A DNA stretch of 64,000 bases from Vibrio sinus (GCF_023634645.1 NZ_JAMKMR010000013.1:83296-147295); one strand, 5' to 3'. Shown: positions 20,003 to 29,259, counted from the stretch's first letter. Numbers and translations are program-made. The notes: generated from the letters alone by a model not told the origin.

Positions 20003-20347
20003 ATGGCATTGGAAGTTCTAAATCAGAAAAAAATCGACCGCCTAGCGGCTGAAGTCGGTGAAGAAAATGTCCCCGTGTTATTAGAGATTTTTCTCGGCGA
20101 GTTAGATGGTTACATTAGTCATCTAGCATCAAATTCGACGGGAGATATTGTAGAATATCTAAAAGAGATCAGCCACGCGCTAAAAAGCAGTGCAGCAAGC
20201 TTTGGCGCTGACGCGCTGTGTAATATTGCTATCACCATCGATGCAAAAGCGAAAGCCGGTCAACCCATCAATGAGAAGCAAGATACCGACGACATGTTAG
20301 ATTGGTTACAACAAACCTATCAGCGATACAGCGAGCTCGTCTCATAA
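20003..20347 (+). CDS. luxU: Phosphorelay protein LuxU (Hpt)
   Basis: A single-domain histidine phosphotransferase that carries phosphate from the membrane autoinducer kinases to LuxO. The 114-residue four-helix protein has the motif HALKSSAASFGA with His58, the known phosphorylated residue of LuxU. It begins on the base after the luxO stop. Its last six bases overlap the end of the convergent yvcK gene, so no terminator separates them. The partner kinases (LuxN, LuxQ, CqsS types) are not in this window. Confidence 0.97.
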   Translation: MALEVLNQKKIDRLAAEVGEENVPVLLEIFLGELDGYISHLASNSTGDIVEYLKEISHALKSSAASFGADALCNIAITIDAKAKAGQPINEKQDTDDMLDWLQQTYQRYSELVS

Positions 20348-21226
20348 TACGCTTTCTATGGCGTTTTTCAGCTTTGTTCTGTCATGACGCCATATTCTAT
20401 TCGGTGAAGCAAGATCCACATTCATGCAATTCCAGTCCCCCTCAATTTCCGAATAATTCTCTTCTCCAATCACTACATCAATTTTACGAGCTTGGCAGGA
20501 ACGCTCACACCATTGCAGTTTCTGCTTAAGTGTCATTCTGCCTGCAGGCCCTTTTTCTGGCGCTAAGTTGTCAACAAAGACGAATTTAGCGTTGAGGTTG
20601 TTGGCGATAGCGTGTCCAATATCAGGCAGTAGAAGTGGAGGCATAATACTGGTTAAAAAGCTGCCTGGGCCAATGACAATACAATCAGCTTGCTCAATAG
20701 CCGTCACGGCTTCACGTGTCGCTGGAACTTCTGGTACCAAATCTAATCGGCGAAGGTCAACTTTCATCTCGTCGATACTGGTTTCACCAGTGACCCATTC
20801 GCCATCGATTGAAAGCGCAGAGAGATCAGAGGGGTGCTCTGACATAGGAATGATATTGACGTCCACTTTCAACATATCTCGGATAAGATTGATGGCGTCT
20901 AATGGTCGAACAGAAAGGTTGTCTAAGCCAGTTAGCATGAGGTTGCCTAGGTTATGACCGTCTAGCTCACCAGAGCCTTTAAATCGATATTCAAACATCA
21001 TAGAGCTGATGGATGGCTCAGTGATCAGCTGGTTGATGCAATTGCGAGTATCTCCCCACGCGATGCCACCTTGACAATCTCGAATGCGCCCAGTCGAGCC
21101 GCCATTGTCTGTTGTGGTTACAATGCCCGTAGCGTTGCAGCCATAGTCCTTTAAGGCAGACAGCACTCTTCCTAAACCATGGCCGCCACCAATCGCTACT
21201 ATCTTTTTGTTTTGATACATCGTCAT
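20342..21226 (-). CDS. yvcK: YvcK/YbhK family UDP-sugar-binding protein (CofD-like)
   Basis: This cytoplasmic family binds UDP-GlcNAc in Bacillus and influences gluconeogenic growth and cell-wall balance; the enteric member is YbhK. The CofD-like fold is seen in VAIGGGHGLGRVLSAL (N terminus), TTTDNGGSTGRIR, DTRNCINQL, GHNLGNLMLTG and IGPGSFLTSI. 294 residues is normal. AGAGAA precedes the start. It lies tail to tail with luxU, overlapping by six bases, as is common in vibrios. Confidence 0.92.
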   Translation of the reverse strand: MTMYQNKKIVAIGGGHGLGRVLSALKDYGCNATGIVTTTDNGGSTGRIRDCQGGIAWGDTRNCINQLITEPSISSMMFEYRFKGSGELDGHNLGNLMLTGLDNLSVRPLDAINLIRDMLKVDVNIIPMSEHPSDLSALSIDGEWVTGETSIDEMKVDLRRLDLVPEVPATREAVTAIEQADCIVIGPGSFLTSIMPPLLLPDIGHAIANNLNAKFVFVDNLAPEKGPAGRMTLKQKLQWCERSCQARKIDVVIGEENYSEIEGDWNCMNVDLASPNRIWRHDRTKLKNAIESVL

Positions 21227-21567
21227 ACAAACATTCTCTTACTCGCCCCATGTTTTCTATTGAGTAGTGAGTGGGCTTATCATTAATTTTATTAATTGAT
21301 GCGGCATAGCATAATTGTTCAGCTATGACCGTTTGTCAAAATTCTATTGAGCTAGCGCAATGAAAGTGTTTCTTAGCACTGATACTAAGTATCGGCAAAG
21401 ATATCTAGTTCTATGGTTTTTTTGGGGAGGATTTAGAGCTAGTATCTATATGTAAGTAGATAAAGGCTACTGAATGACAGAATACTTTGAGCTGGCGCTG
21501 ATATTTTATCGATAAACGAACAAAATTCCACACTCAAAGTAAGTTAATATTCGCTGCTATTGAGAGA
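21227..21567. other. Intergenic region between yvcK and the moa leader
   Basis: About 340 bp of AT-rich sequence with no credible gene. It must hold the divergent promoters of yvcK and of the moa operon. I see no other convincing structure. Confidence 0.4.
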
Positions 21568-21701
21568 TCAGGTGTCAATAGTTGCCATAACTCCGAGCTT
21601 TTAGCGCTAAGTTCATTCATGAATATGCGTTTCAAGCCAGTGACGACAGTCACCAGGGCTTAGTTAGAAATGGTTAAGCCTCCCGTATTTGGAAAGGTGT
21701 T
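21568..21701 (+). promoter_or_regulatory. Molybdenum cofactor (Moco) riboswitch of moaA
   Basis: The leader closely resembles the E. coli moaA leader that defines the Moco RNA motif: a CACCAGGGC core (21651-21659), an AGTTAGAAA loop flanked by pairing GGCTTA and TAAGCC arms, then CCTCCCGTATTTGGAAAGGTG ending at the start codon. The GGAAAGGTG tail contains the ribosome site, so ligand binding could hide it. The 5' limit is approximate. Confidence 0.88.
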
Positions 21702-21703
21702 GA

Positions 21704-22693
21704 ATGGCGCAACAATTCGAAGATAAATTTCATCGTAAGTTTTATTACTTACGTTTGTCGGTTACCGATGTGTGTAACTTTAAGTGTTCCTATTGCCTCC
21801 CTGAAGGTTATCGGCCCGTGGGCGGCGAGAAATCCACGTTTCTTACTTTGCCAGAGATAAAACGTGTCGTGACGGCCTTTGCAGACTGTGGAACAACGAA
21901 AGTTCGTATCACTGGCGGTGAGCCAAGTCTACGCCGCGACTTTAATGACATTATTCATGCTGTGTCCAATACCGCTGGAATCAGCAAGGTGGCCACGACA
22001 ACCAATGGTTATCGTATGGCGAAGCAGGTCGCAAATTGGCGACAAGCAGGATTGACGCATATTAATGTCAGTGTTGATAGCTTGAACCCGAGAATGTTTC
22101 ACCAAATCACGGGTGAAAACAAATTTGAACAGGTGATGGCTGGCATCGATAAAGCGTTTGAAGTAGGTTACGAGCAAGTGAAAGTGAATGTGGTTCTGAT
22201 GAACAACTTCAATTTGCGAGAAATCCCAGCGTTTTTAGAGTGGATCAAAACTCGACCCATTCAACTGCGTTTTATTGAGCTTATGCAAACCGGAGAAATG
22301 GACCAATTTTTCGAGAAAAATCATGTCTCTGGTGTTAACATTCGTACTCAGATCTTGGCCAATGGCTGGATGCCTAAGGTGAGGCAGTCAAATGACGGGC
22401 CCGCACAAGTCTTTACTCATCCAGATTATCAAGGCGAGATCGGTCTTATCATGCCCTACGAAAAGGGCTTTTGTGAAACCTGCAACCGGCTTAGAGTATC
22501 GGCGAAAGGTAAGCTTCACTTGTGTTTATTTGGCGAGCAAGGCATTGAGCTACGCGATTTATTACAAGTCGATAAGCAAAAGCCTGAGTTGATTTCTCGC
22601 ATCCAAGCGCAATTAATGTCGAAATCTGTTAGTCATTATTTGCATGATGGCAATTCAGGGGCAACACCTCATCTTGCTTCCATCGGTGGCTGA
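21704..22693 (+). CDS. moaA: GTP 3',8-cyclase MoaA (molybdopterin synthesis)
   Basis: Radical-SAM enzyme that converts GTP to 3',8-cyclo-GTP, the first step of molybdopterin synthesis, with MoaC. The N-terminal cluster motif is [19 protein letters not shown] follows; the C-terminal second 4Fe-4S site is [18 protein letters not shown]; and the protein ends with the essential GG dipeptide. 329 residues is standard. First gene of moaABCDE, translated from the riboswitch leader. Confidence 0.98.
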   Translation: MAQQFEDKFHRKFYYLRLSVTDVCNFKCSYCLPEGYRPVGGEKSTFLTLPEIKRVVTAFADCGTTKVRITGGEPSLRRDFNDIIHAVSNTAGISKVATTTNGYRMAKQVANWRQAGLTHINVSVDSLNPRMFHQITGENKFEQVMAGIDKAFEVGYEQVKVNVVLMNNFNLREIPAFLEWIKTRPIQLRFIELMQTGEMDQFFEKNHVSGVNIRTQILANGWMPKVRQSNDGPAQVFTHPDYQGEIGLIMPYEKGFCETCNRLRVSAKGKLHLCLFGEQGIELRDLLQVDKQKPELISRIQAQLMSKSVSHYLHDGNSGATPHLASIGG

Positions 22694-22762
22694 ATAATGC
22701 TTTATCTAAAGCAGGCTTTACGTATTTATTATTAGCGCATTCCAATCCTACAGGTAACAATT

Positions 22763-23290
22763 ATGACTCACGCAGCAAGTGAATTCAAAGCAGCAAAAAT
22801 AGCCGTACTCACCGTTTCTGATACCCGAACTGAAGAAACTGATACATCGGGAGGGTATTTGGTCGAGCAAGCTCGAGAGAGCGGCCATCAAGTGGTGGAT
22901 AAGAAGATTGTCATTGATGATAAGTATAAAATTAGAGCCATTGTCTCTAACTGGATTGCTGACGATAATGTCCAAGCCATTCTGCTCACTGGCGGTACTG
23001 GCTTTACCGCTCGAGATTGCACACCAGAAGCCATCACACCATTGTTTGATAAGCAGGTCGAAGGGTTTGGTGAGCTGTTCCGCGCAATTTCTTATCAAGA
23101 AATTGGTACCTCTACCATTCAATCTCGCGCAGTGGGTGGGTTTGCTAATAATACGGTCATTTTTGCCATGCCAGGCTCGACTGGGGCTTGTCGTACCGCT
23201 TGGACCCAAATCATCAAGCAGCAACTTGATGCCAGTTACCGACCTTGCAACTTTATGCCTCATCTCAACACAGAGTTTTGTCAGGGTTAA
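22763..23290 (+). CDS. moaB: Molybdenum cofactor biosynthesis protein MoaB
   Basis: MoaB has the molybdopterin-binding fold of MogA and may adenylylate molybdopterin; in E. coli its role is partly redundant. Typical segments are [19 protein letters not shown] near the N terminus, [17 protein letters not shown] and [14 protein letters not shown]. 175 residues is normal. It follows moaA after about 70 bp and precedes moaC by 3 bp. A long open frame on the opposite strand is a shadow. Confidence 0.97.
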   Translation: MTHAASEFKAAKIAVLTVSDTRTEETDTSGGYLVEQARESGHQVVDKKIVIDDKYKIRAIVSNWIADDNVQAILLTGGTGFTARDCTPEAITPLFDKQVEGFGELFRAISYQEIGTSTIQSRAVGGFANNTVIFAMPGSTGACRTAWTQIIKQQLDASYRPCNFMPHLNTEFCQG

Positions 23291-23293
23291 TGT

Positions 23294-23773
23294 ATGAGCC
23301 AGTTTTCCCATATTAATCAATCGGGCGAAGCCAATATGGTGGATGTTTCCGTGAAAGCGGAAACAGCACGAGAAGCTCGAGCAGAAGCTTATGTGGACAT
23401 GTCTGCACAGACCTTGCAGCTGATTTTGTCAGGTAGTCATCATAAAGGTGACGTGTTCGCGACGGCTCGAATCGCGGGTATACAAGCGGCCAAGAAAACC
23501 TGGGATCTGATTCCTTTGTGCCACCCGCTGTTGCTGTCTAAAGTTGAAGTCCATATTGAGGCGATAGAAAGCGAAAGTTGTGTACGTATCGAATCTGTTT
23601 GTAAGCTTTCGGGTAAAACCGGAGTAGAAATGGAGGCACTCACTGCGGCATCAGTGGCTGCGCTGACCATATACGATATGTGCAAGGCAGTTCAAAAGGA
23701 TATGGTGATTCGCACCACTCGGTTACTGGAAAAGTCAGGCGGTAAATCGGGGCATTTTAAGGTACAAGAATGA
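23294..23773 (+). CDS. moaC: Cyclic pyranopterin monophosphate synthase MoaC
   Basis: MoaC converts the MoaA product 3',8-cyclo-GTP into cyclic pyranopterin monophosphate. Signature segments: [30 protein letters not shown] and [23 protein letters not shown], followed by the conserved lysine in VQKDMVI. 159 residues matches the E. coli enzyme. Its stop overlaps the moaD start (ATGA), coupling translation. Confidence 0.98.
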   Translation: MSQFSHINQSGEANMVDVSVKAETAREARAEAYVDMSAQTLQLILSGSHHKGDVFATARIAGIQAAKKTWDLIPLCHPLLLSKVEVHIEAIESESCVRIESVCKLSGKTGVEMEALTAASVAALTIYDMCKAVQKDMVIRTTRLLEKSGGKSGHFKVQE

Positions 23774-24015
23774 TTAAAGTTTTATTTTTTGCGCAAACGC
23801 GAGAATTAATAGGACAAGACTCGATTGAGTTAGAGTCCAGTTTTACCACCGTCGAAGAGGTGCGTGGCCATCTGGCTTCTCGACCTGGAAAATGGGAGCT
23901 AGCATTGAGCAAAGGTAAGCTTTTAGCCGCCGTAAACCAAGAAATTGTCCCGTTAGAAAAGGTCATTAACGATGGTGATGAAATTGCCTTTTTCCCACCA
24001 GTGACAGGGGGGTAA
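23770..24015 (+). CDS. moaD: Molybdopterin synthase sulfur carrier MoaD
   Basis: Small ubiquitin-like sulfur carrier. The 81-residue protein ends in VTGG, the C-terminal Gly-Gly that MoeB adenylates and that carries the thiocarboxylate delivered to precursor Z in MoaE. It overlaps moaC by four bases and precedes moaE by one base. Confidence 0.97.
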   Translation: MIKVLFFAQTRELIGQDSIELESSFTTVEEVRGHLASRPGKWELALSKGKLLAAVNQEIVPLEKVINDGDEIAFFPPVTGG

Positions 24016-24016
24016 T

Positions 24017-24472
24017 GTGGCGATTAACATTTCCGTTCAAACAGAACCCTTTTCGATTGCTGATGAATACGAAACGTTATCCGCGGATAGCGCTTCAGGC
24101 GCTATCGTCACTTTTGTCGGCAAGGTTCGCGACATGAACTTGGGGGACGATGTCACGGGCCTTCACTTGGAGCACTACCCAGGAATGACGGAAAAATCCT
24201 TGCGTAATATTTGTGAGCAGGCCGCGGTGCGCTGGCCACTAACAGATATCACGGTGATTCACAGAGTGGGAAGCTTAGGTGTCGGCGATCAAATCGTATT
24301 TGTCGGTGTTGCGAGTGCACACCGTCAGGCGTCTTTTGAATCTTGTGAGTTCATTATGGATTACCTTAAAACCAAAGCACCGTTCTGGAAAAAAGAGCGG
24401 ACGAGCTCTGATGAACGCTGGATTGAATCTCGGGAGTCAGATCAACACGCGGCTAAGCGTTGGCAAACTTAG
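24017..24472 (+). CDS. moaE: Molybdopterin synthase catalytic subunit MoaE
   Basis: With MoaD forms the heterotetramer that inserts two sulfurs into cyclic pyranopterin monophosphate. Recognisable segments: GAIVTFVGKVRDMN, LEHYPGMTEK, HRVGSLGVGDQIVFVGVASAHR and KTKAPFWKKE, the last with the catalytic lysines. The start codon is GTG with GGGGG just upstream in the end of moaD. 151 residues is typical. Last gene of the operon; no clear hairpin terminator was found after it. Confidence 0.97.
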   Translation: MAINISVQTEPFSIADEYETLSADSASGAIVTFVGKVRDMNLGDDVTGLHLEHYPGMTEKSLRNICEQAAVRWPLTDITVIHRVGSLGVGDQIVFVGVASAHRQASFESCEFIMDYLKTKAPFWKKERTSSDERWIESRESDQHAAKRWQT

Positions 24473-24655
24473 CACAGATCCAATATCGCCTTCTTTTTCA
24501 GAGGCATAATGCAAAGCTTGTTCAAAGTGCGGTGAGAAAGTTTGATAGGCTTCACCTATTAGCAAAATTAGTGAAATCAATTTAGTAAAATAAGGAAATT
24601 AAACAACAATTAAGATATAGATATTTTTTATTATTTTAGTCTCAGGAGATACCGA

Positions 24656-25072
24656 ATGGAATCGCTCAAAGTTCAAGACTACATGACGACAAAAGCCGTC
24701 ACCTTCAAACCTGAAATGTCGTTAAGTGCTGCACTGGAAAAAGTGATGAAATCTCCGCATATGGGTGGCCCGGTGATTAATGACAAAGAAGAAGTGATCG
24801 GATTTTTATCCGAACAAGACTTATTAGAAAAGCTGGTGAAGGTCAGCTATTTCTGTCAGGACACGCATATTGTTGGCGATTGTATGCACAGCGAAGTGCT
24901 TTCTGTATCTCCAGATACCAGCATTATTGAACTGGCAGACAAAATGAAAGTAGGGAAACCGAAAGCGTATCCCGTTGTCGATAAGGGAAAATTAGTTGGT
25001 ATTATCACTCGATCTGATGTATTAAAGGCTATCGGGAAGAATCTAAATGATTGTTTTCAACATCCAGTATAA
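24656..25072 (+). CDS. Tandem CBS-domain protein
   Basis: A 138-residue cytoplasmic protein made almost only of two CBS motifs: residues about 8-65 (MTTKAVTFKPEMSLSAALE to VIGFLSEQDLL) and about 75-130 (MHSEVLSVSPDTSI to LVGIITRSDVLKAI). CBS pairs bind adenosine nucleotides and act as energy sensors; no output domain is attached, so the partner is unknown. A good AGGAG lies before the ATG. Single gene, followed by a terminator. Confidence 0.88.
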   Translation: MESLKVQDYMTTKAVTFKPEMSLSAALEKVMKSPHMGGPVINDKEEVIGFLSEQDLLEKLVKVSYFCQDTHIVGDCMHSEVLSVSPDTSIIELADKMKVGKPKAYPVVDKGKLVGIITRSDVLKAIGKNLNDCFQHPV

Positions 25073-25140
25073 CTTGATGCACGTGTGGGCCGAAAAATGG
25101 GCCCAGCTCGAAACACGCATCTAAACGATATTCTAGATTG

Positions 25141-25166
25141 AGGCGCATATAGCGCCTTTTCTTTTT
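25141..25166 (+). terminator. Terminator after the CBS gene
   Basis: AGGCGC and GCGCCT arms with a five-base loop are followed by TTTCTTTTT. The T run ends directly at the ribosome site of the MATE gene. Confidence 0.7.
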
Positions 25167-25176
25167 GGGGATTTGT

Positions 25177-26628
25177 ATGTCTAAGCACCACGCAAAATTT
25201 GTCGAAGGCTCCACCATGAAGCACATCTTAGTGATGACTGGGGCAGGTTCGGTGGGTTTAATGGGCCTTTTTGTCGTTGACCTATTAGATATGCTGTTTA
25301 TCAGTATGTTAGGGCAAGTGGAGCTGGCAGCTGCTATTGGATTTGCAGGCACATTGGTGTTTTTCTCTACTTCCATTTCAATTGGCACTTCTATTGCGAT
25401 GGGGGCATTGGTATCTAAAGCCATTGGGGCCAAGCAGAGACAAAAGGCAAGAGAGATCGGCACCAGCGTAATAATTACCGCATTTTGCATTAGTACCATT
25501 GTGAGCATCGTTATGTATGCTTTTATTCCTGAGCTGTTACATGCGATAGGGGCGCGGGGGTATGCAGCAGAGCGAGCGGCGGACTATCTAAGAATTCTCA
25601 TTCCATCAGGCCCATTTCTTTCTTTGGCGATGTCTTGTGGCTCTGGCCTTAGAGCGGCTGGCGATGCAAAACGTTCTATGTGGTCGAAGCTTTATGGTGG
25701 GATTGTAAACGCCGCGCTTGATCCTTTGTTTATTTTTGGCTTTGGTTGGAACGTAGAAGGGGCGGCGATCGCTTCTGTCATAGCTAGGTTTACGGTATTG
25801 TTTTTCTCCATGTACCCGCTTATCAAAGTCTATGACTTACTTGCGATGCCTTCGCTGTCTAAATGGCTTCGCGATTTAAGGTCGATATGCTCAATAGCGG
25901 TGCCTGCAATTATTACGAATACGGCAACACCGATAGGAAACGCCATTATTACGGCATTTATCGCAAAATTTGGCGAAGATTTCGTTGCGGGTTATGCGGT
26001 GATCGGCCGGGTCGTCCCTGTGAGTTTTTGTATTGTTTTTGCTCTATCAGGGGCAATAGGGCCAATCATAGGTCAAAACTTTGGTGCAGAGAGGTTTGAC
26101 CGGATTAAAGAGACACTCAAAAACTCCATTGTTGTCACCGTCATGTACGTCATCGTCGTGTGCATCATTTTGTATTTTGCTCAAGGGTTGATCATTGACG
26201 GCTTCAAACTGACTGGTGACGCTGCCATTATTGTGGCGACGTTCTGTACATATATTGCTATTAGCTACGTATTTAATGGCATATTGTTCGTTGCCAATGC
26301 GTCATTCAACAACTTGGGGAAACCCTTGTATTCCACTGCATTGAATCTGGGGAAAGCGACAGTTGGAACCTATCCGTTTGTTTATTTCGGGGCACATATG
26401 GCAGGAGCTGTGGGCGTGTTGTATGGAAGCGCAATCGGCACCGTGGTATTTGGCTCTCTTTCTACTTTAGTGCTGAGAAGGCATGTTAATCACCTGATGC
26501 GTGGTGACGAAGTGGAGGTTGATAATGACCCTGCGATAAAATGTGTCAATACTCAACCATTTTGTTCCCATGACGCAATGTTGATAGAAGAAGTCAGCGC
26601 AGCAACAAAAAATAAAGAAAATGAATAA
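25177..26628 (+). CDS. MATE family efflux transporter
   Basis: A multidrug and toxic-compound extrusion family exporter with about twelve membrane helices in two related halves. Typical segments: SVGLMGLFVVDLLDMLFISMLG in helix 1, AASGLRAAGDAK-like text (SCGSGLRAAGDAKRSM) after helix 5 and GAIGPIIGQNFGA in the second half. Vibrio members usually use Na+ or H+ coupling; the substrate is unknown. I chose the ATG at 25177, six bases after GGGG, over a TTG at 25165, giving 483 residues. The hydrophilic tail is rather long. Confidence 0.88.
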   Translation: MSKHHAKFVEGSTMKHILVMTGAGSVGLMGLFVVDLLDMLFISMLGQVELAAAIGFAGTLVFFSTSISIGTSIAMGALVSKAIGAKQRQKAREIGTSVIITAFCISTIVSIVMYAFIPELLHAIGARGYAAERAADYLRILIPSGPFLSLAMSCGSGLRAAGDAKRSMWSKLYGGIVNAALDPLFIFGFGWNVEGAAIASVIARFTVLFFSMYPLIKVYDLLAMPSLSKWLRDLRSICSIAVPAIITNTATPIGNAIITAFIAKFGEDFVAGYAVIGRVVPVSFCIVFALSGAIGPIIGQNFGAERFDRIKETLKNSIVVTVMYVIVVCIILYFAQGLIIDGFKLTGDAAIIVATFCTYIAISYVFNGILFVANASFNNLGKPLYSTALNLGKATVGTYPFVYFGAHMAGAVGVLYGSAIGTVVFGSLSTLVLRRHVNHLMRGDEVEVDNDPAIKCVNTQPFCSHDAMLIEEVSAATKNKENE

Positions 26629-26634
26629 CAGCTC

Positions 26635-26666
26635 TTGACCTTGGAGTATGCTCCAAGGTTTACACT
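26635..26666 (+). promoter_or_regulatory. MerR-family (ZntR/CadR-type) operator-promoter
   Basis: A -35 TTGACC (26635-26640) and -10 TACACT (26661-26666) are held 20 bp apart, the overlong spacer typical of MerR-family activation. The spacer holds a perfect dyad, ACCTTGGAG and CTCCAAGGT around TATG (26638-26659). It resembles the ZntR operator at E. coli zntA. No merR-type gene is adjacent. Confidence 0.88.
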
Positions 26667-26695
26667 TAGTGTAAATAGACAGATGGAGATCGAAT

Positions 26696-29035
26696 ATGTG
26701 CACTAAACATCAAGCATGTCGTTCAAACAAACAAGTATTTAATCCAGGCGCGCCAGTTACGTGTTCGTCGCCGAAGATCGCCTCCATTCAGGCTGAAGGA
26801 GTTGCTCAGACTGGCTCTTGCTGTAGTGGTGGTACTTGCTCTGCAACGGTGGAGGCCTCCGCTCCTGATGAGGAAAGTGAGCGGCGAACGTTAGACCGCT
26901 CAGTAGTCACTAGAAACTGGTTGATTGAAGGTATGGACTGTCCTTCATGTGCCAGTAAGATTGAAACCGCGGTGGCCAACATTGAAGGTGTCGTTGAAAC
27001 AAAAGTCCTGTTTGCCACTGAAAAACTAGTGGTGAAGCTCAAAGACGCGAATATAGCCGAGCGAGTGGAAAGTACGGTTAAAAAAACGGGTTTCTCACTC
27101 AAGCAGAGCGTCAAAGCTTCCGCTACCAATAAGTCACCGAGCAGCAAACTCAAACAAATTATCGACAATAGCCACCTTATCTCTGTTGCGTTGGCTGTTG
27201 TGGTTGCTGCGTCTCTCAAGCCTTTTTATCCTCTTGCCAGTGAGTGGTTATTTATCTTCACCTGTCTTATCGGCCTTTATCCGATTGGCAAAAAAGCCAT
27301 ACGTTTAGCAATATCAGGCACACCTTTTTCTATTGAAACATTGATGAGTGTTGCCGCTCTGGGTGCACTGTATTTAGGTGACACTACAGAAGCGGCAATG
27401 GTATTGCTGCTGTTTTTAATTGGTGAAAGATTGGAAGCTTTCGCGGCTTCGCGAGCTCGCAGTGGGGTTCAAGCCCTGATGGAGTTGGTGCCAGAGACTG
27501 CAACCAAGATTGTCAACGGCGAGCGTGTTGAAGTTTCCGCCAGTGACCTGCAACCAGGAGACGTTATAGAAGTCGCTCCAGGTGCCAGGTTGCCTGCTGA
27601 CGGTAACTTGCAAGGCGTAGCAGCCAGTTTTGATGAAAGCGCCCTCACAGGTGAATCGATCCCGGTAGAACGTTACCAGGGGGATGCGGTCATGGCAGGC
27701 TCTGTGGTGGTCGATAAAGTGGTTCGCTTTGTGATTACCTCTGAACAGGGTGAGAACTCCATCGATCGTATCTTGCATTTGATTGAAGAAGCCGAATCTA
27801 AAAAAGCGCCACTTGAGCGATTCCTAGACAAGTTTAGCCGTTGGTATACGCCAGCGATGATGTTGCTTGCCTTAGCGGTGGTGATAGTGCCTCCATTGAT
27901 GTTTAATCAACCATGGGATACTTGGATTTACCGTGGTTTAGCCATGCTGCTGATTGCGTGCCCATGTGCTTTAGTTATTTCAACACCTGCAGCCATTACC
28001 TCAGGTTTGGCCACTGCTGCTCGTCGTGGGGCTTTGATTAAAGGTGGTGCAGCGCTAGAGCAGCTTGGCAAGGTTGAAACGATCGCCTTTGATAAAACGG
28101 GCACACTGACTAAGGGTAAGCCTGAGGTAACGAATATTATTCCATTGGCTGAGATGGAAGAAGGTGAACTCTTACAAGCAATTGCTTCGATTGAAGTGGG
28201 TTCGAGCCACCCTCTTGCGATTTCTTTGGTGAAAAAAGCGCAAGCTCTTGGCATTGATCTTCCTGAAGCTGCAGACAAGCAGGCGCTGATTGGTAGTGGG
28301 GTGACTGGCTTAGTTGATAATGTACGTTTTAGTGCAATCGCGCCAAGCAAGTTAGCCATCGAACTTGATGCCGATGTTGAAGCTCAGGTGCAGCAACTTG
28401 AAATGGAAGGCAAAACGGTGGTTGTTGCCTTGAGAAACGACACCGAGGTGGCTGGTTTAATCGCTTGGCAAGACACATTGAGAGAAGATGCAGAACAAGC
28501 CGTGCGTACGCTCAAGTCTTTGGGTGTTCATTCGATAATGCTAACCGGCGATAATCCTCGTAGCGCACAAGCTATGAGCTCGCGAATCGGTATAGATTTC
28601 AAAGCGAGTCTATTGCCACAAGACAAGGTCTCTTACGTAGAGCAACTATCTGAGCAGCATCAAGTCGCTATGGTTGGAGACGGCATCAATGATGCGCCAG
28701 CGATGAAAGCGGCCAGTATTGGTATTGCGATGGGAGGAGGAACGGATGTTGCGTTAGAGACAGCAGACTCGGCCATTACTCACAATCGTTTGGTGGAGCT
28801 GGCGGGTATGATAGAGCTATCTCGTGCGACGTTAGCCAACGTTAAACAAAATATTACGTTAGCCATTGGCACCAAAGCCATCTTTTTGGTCACAAGCTTA
28901 CTAGGGCTCACAGGCTTGTGGGCTGCGGTTCTAGCCGACAGTGGTGCGACCGCTTTGGTGACGCTCAATGCACTGCGTTTATTACGTTTTAAATCAAAAT
29001 CAGACCAGATCAAACCTAGTCAACACAGCAAGTAG
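26696..29035 (+). CDS. zntA: Zn2+/Cd2+/Pb2+-exporting P1B-type ATPase
   Basis: Inner-membrane pump that exports divalent soft metals using ATP. A Cys/His-rich N-terminal extension (MCTKHQAC, CCSGGTC) precedes one heavy-metal-associated domain with GMDCPSCASKIE. Then come membrane helices, the actuator motif SALTGES, the CPC metal site in ACPCALVIS, the phosphorylation site DKTGT, the SSHPLA motif, TGDN and GDGINDAP. 779 residues. CPC with this operator supports Zn/Cd/Pb rather than Cu, but metal specificity is inferred. GGAG precedes the ATG. Confidence 0.93.
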   Translation: MCTKHQACRSNKQVFNPGAPVTCSSPKIASIQAEGVAQTGSCCSGGTCSATVEASAPDEESERRTLDRSVVTRNWLIEGMDCPSCASKIETAVANIEGVVETKVLFATEKLVVKLKDANIAERVESTVKKTGFSLKQSVKASATNKSPSSKLKQIIDNSHLISVALAVVVAASLKPFYPLASEWLFIFTCLIGLYPIGKKAIRLAISGTPFSIETLMSVAALGALYLGDTTEAAMVLLLFLIGERLEAFAASRARSGVQALMELVPETATKIVNGERVEVSASDLQPGDVIEVAPGARLPADGNLQGVAASFDESALTGESIPVERYQGDAVMAGSVVVDKVVRFVITSEQGENSIDRILHLIEEAESKKAPLERFLDKFSRWYTPAMMLLALAVVIVPPLMFNQPWDTWIYRGLAMLLIACPCALVISTPAAITSGLATAARRGALIKGGAALEQLGKVETIAFDKTGTLTKGKPEVTNIIPLAEMEEGELLQAIASIEVGSSHPLAISLVKKAQALGIDLPEAADKQALIGSGVTGLVDNVRFSAIAPSKLAIELDADVEAQVQQLEMEGKTVVVALRNDTEVAGLIAWQDTLREDAEQAVRTLKSLGVHSIMLTGDNPRSAQAMSSRIGIDFKASLLPQDKVSYVEQLSEQHQVAMVGDGINDAPAMKAASIGIAMGGGTDVALETADSAITHNRLVELAGMIELSRATLANVKQNITLAIGTKAIFLVTSLLGLTGLWAAVLADSGATALVTLNALRLLRFKSKSDQIKPSQHSK

Positions 29036-29061
29036 AACTCTACTCGACCTTTCAATATTCG

Positions 29062-29087
29062 CGCCTACGTTATCGTAGGCGTTTTTT
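29062..29087 (+). terminator. Terminator of zntA
   Basis: CGCCTACG and CGTAGGCG arms with a TTAT loop are followed by six T residues, about 25 bp after the stop. Confidence 0.92.
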
Positions 29088-29158
29088 GTTGTTGCATATA
29101 TGTAAATGTGATGCAAAACGATTAACTGTGCAATTGTGAATAGTATATAAATTTCAAT

Positions 29159-29174
29159 TGTGAGATTTATCACT
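29159..29174 (+). promoter_or_regulatory. CRP-cAMP site upstream of udp
   Basis: TGTGA-GATTTA-TCACT matches the CRP core TGTGA-N6-TCACA with one mismatch, about 100 bp before the udp start. A weaker TGTGA half-site lies at about 29150. udp is CRP-controlled in enterics; control here is inferred. Confidence 0.7.
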
Positions 29175-29259
29175 TAATTCCTTCAAATTGAGCGATACAT
29201 TGCGGTTATGTATCTCGAACTAATATAAAGGCACTGAAGCCAACAAATAAGGAGTTCAC

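Noticed and set aside
22748..23320. A 190-residue open frame opposite moaB
   Set aside because: Fully antisense to moaB, which matches its family throughout; the antisense product shows no domain.
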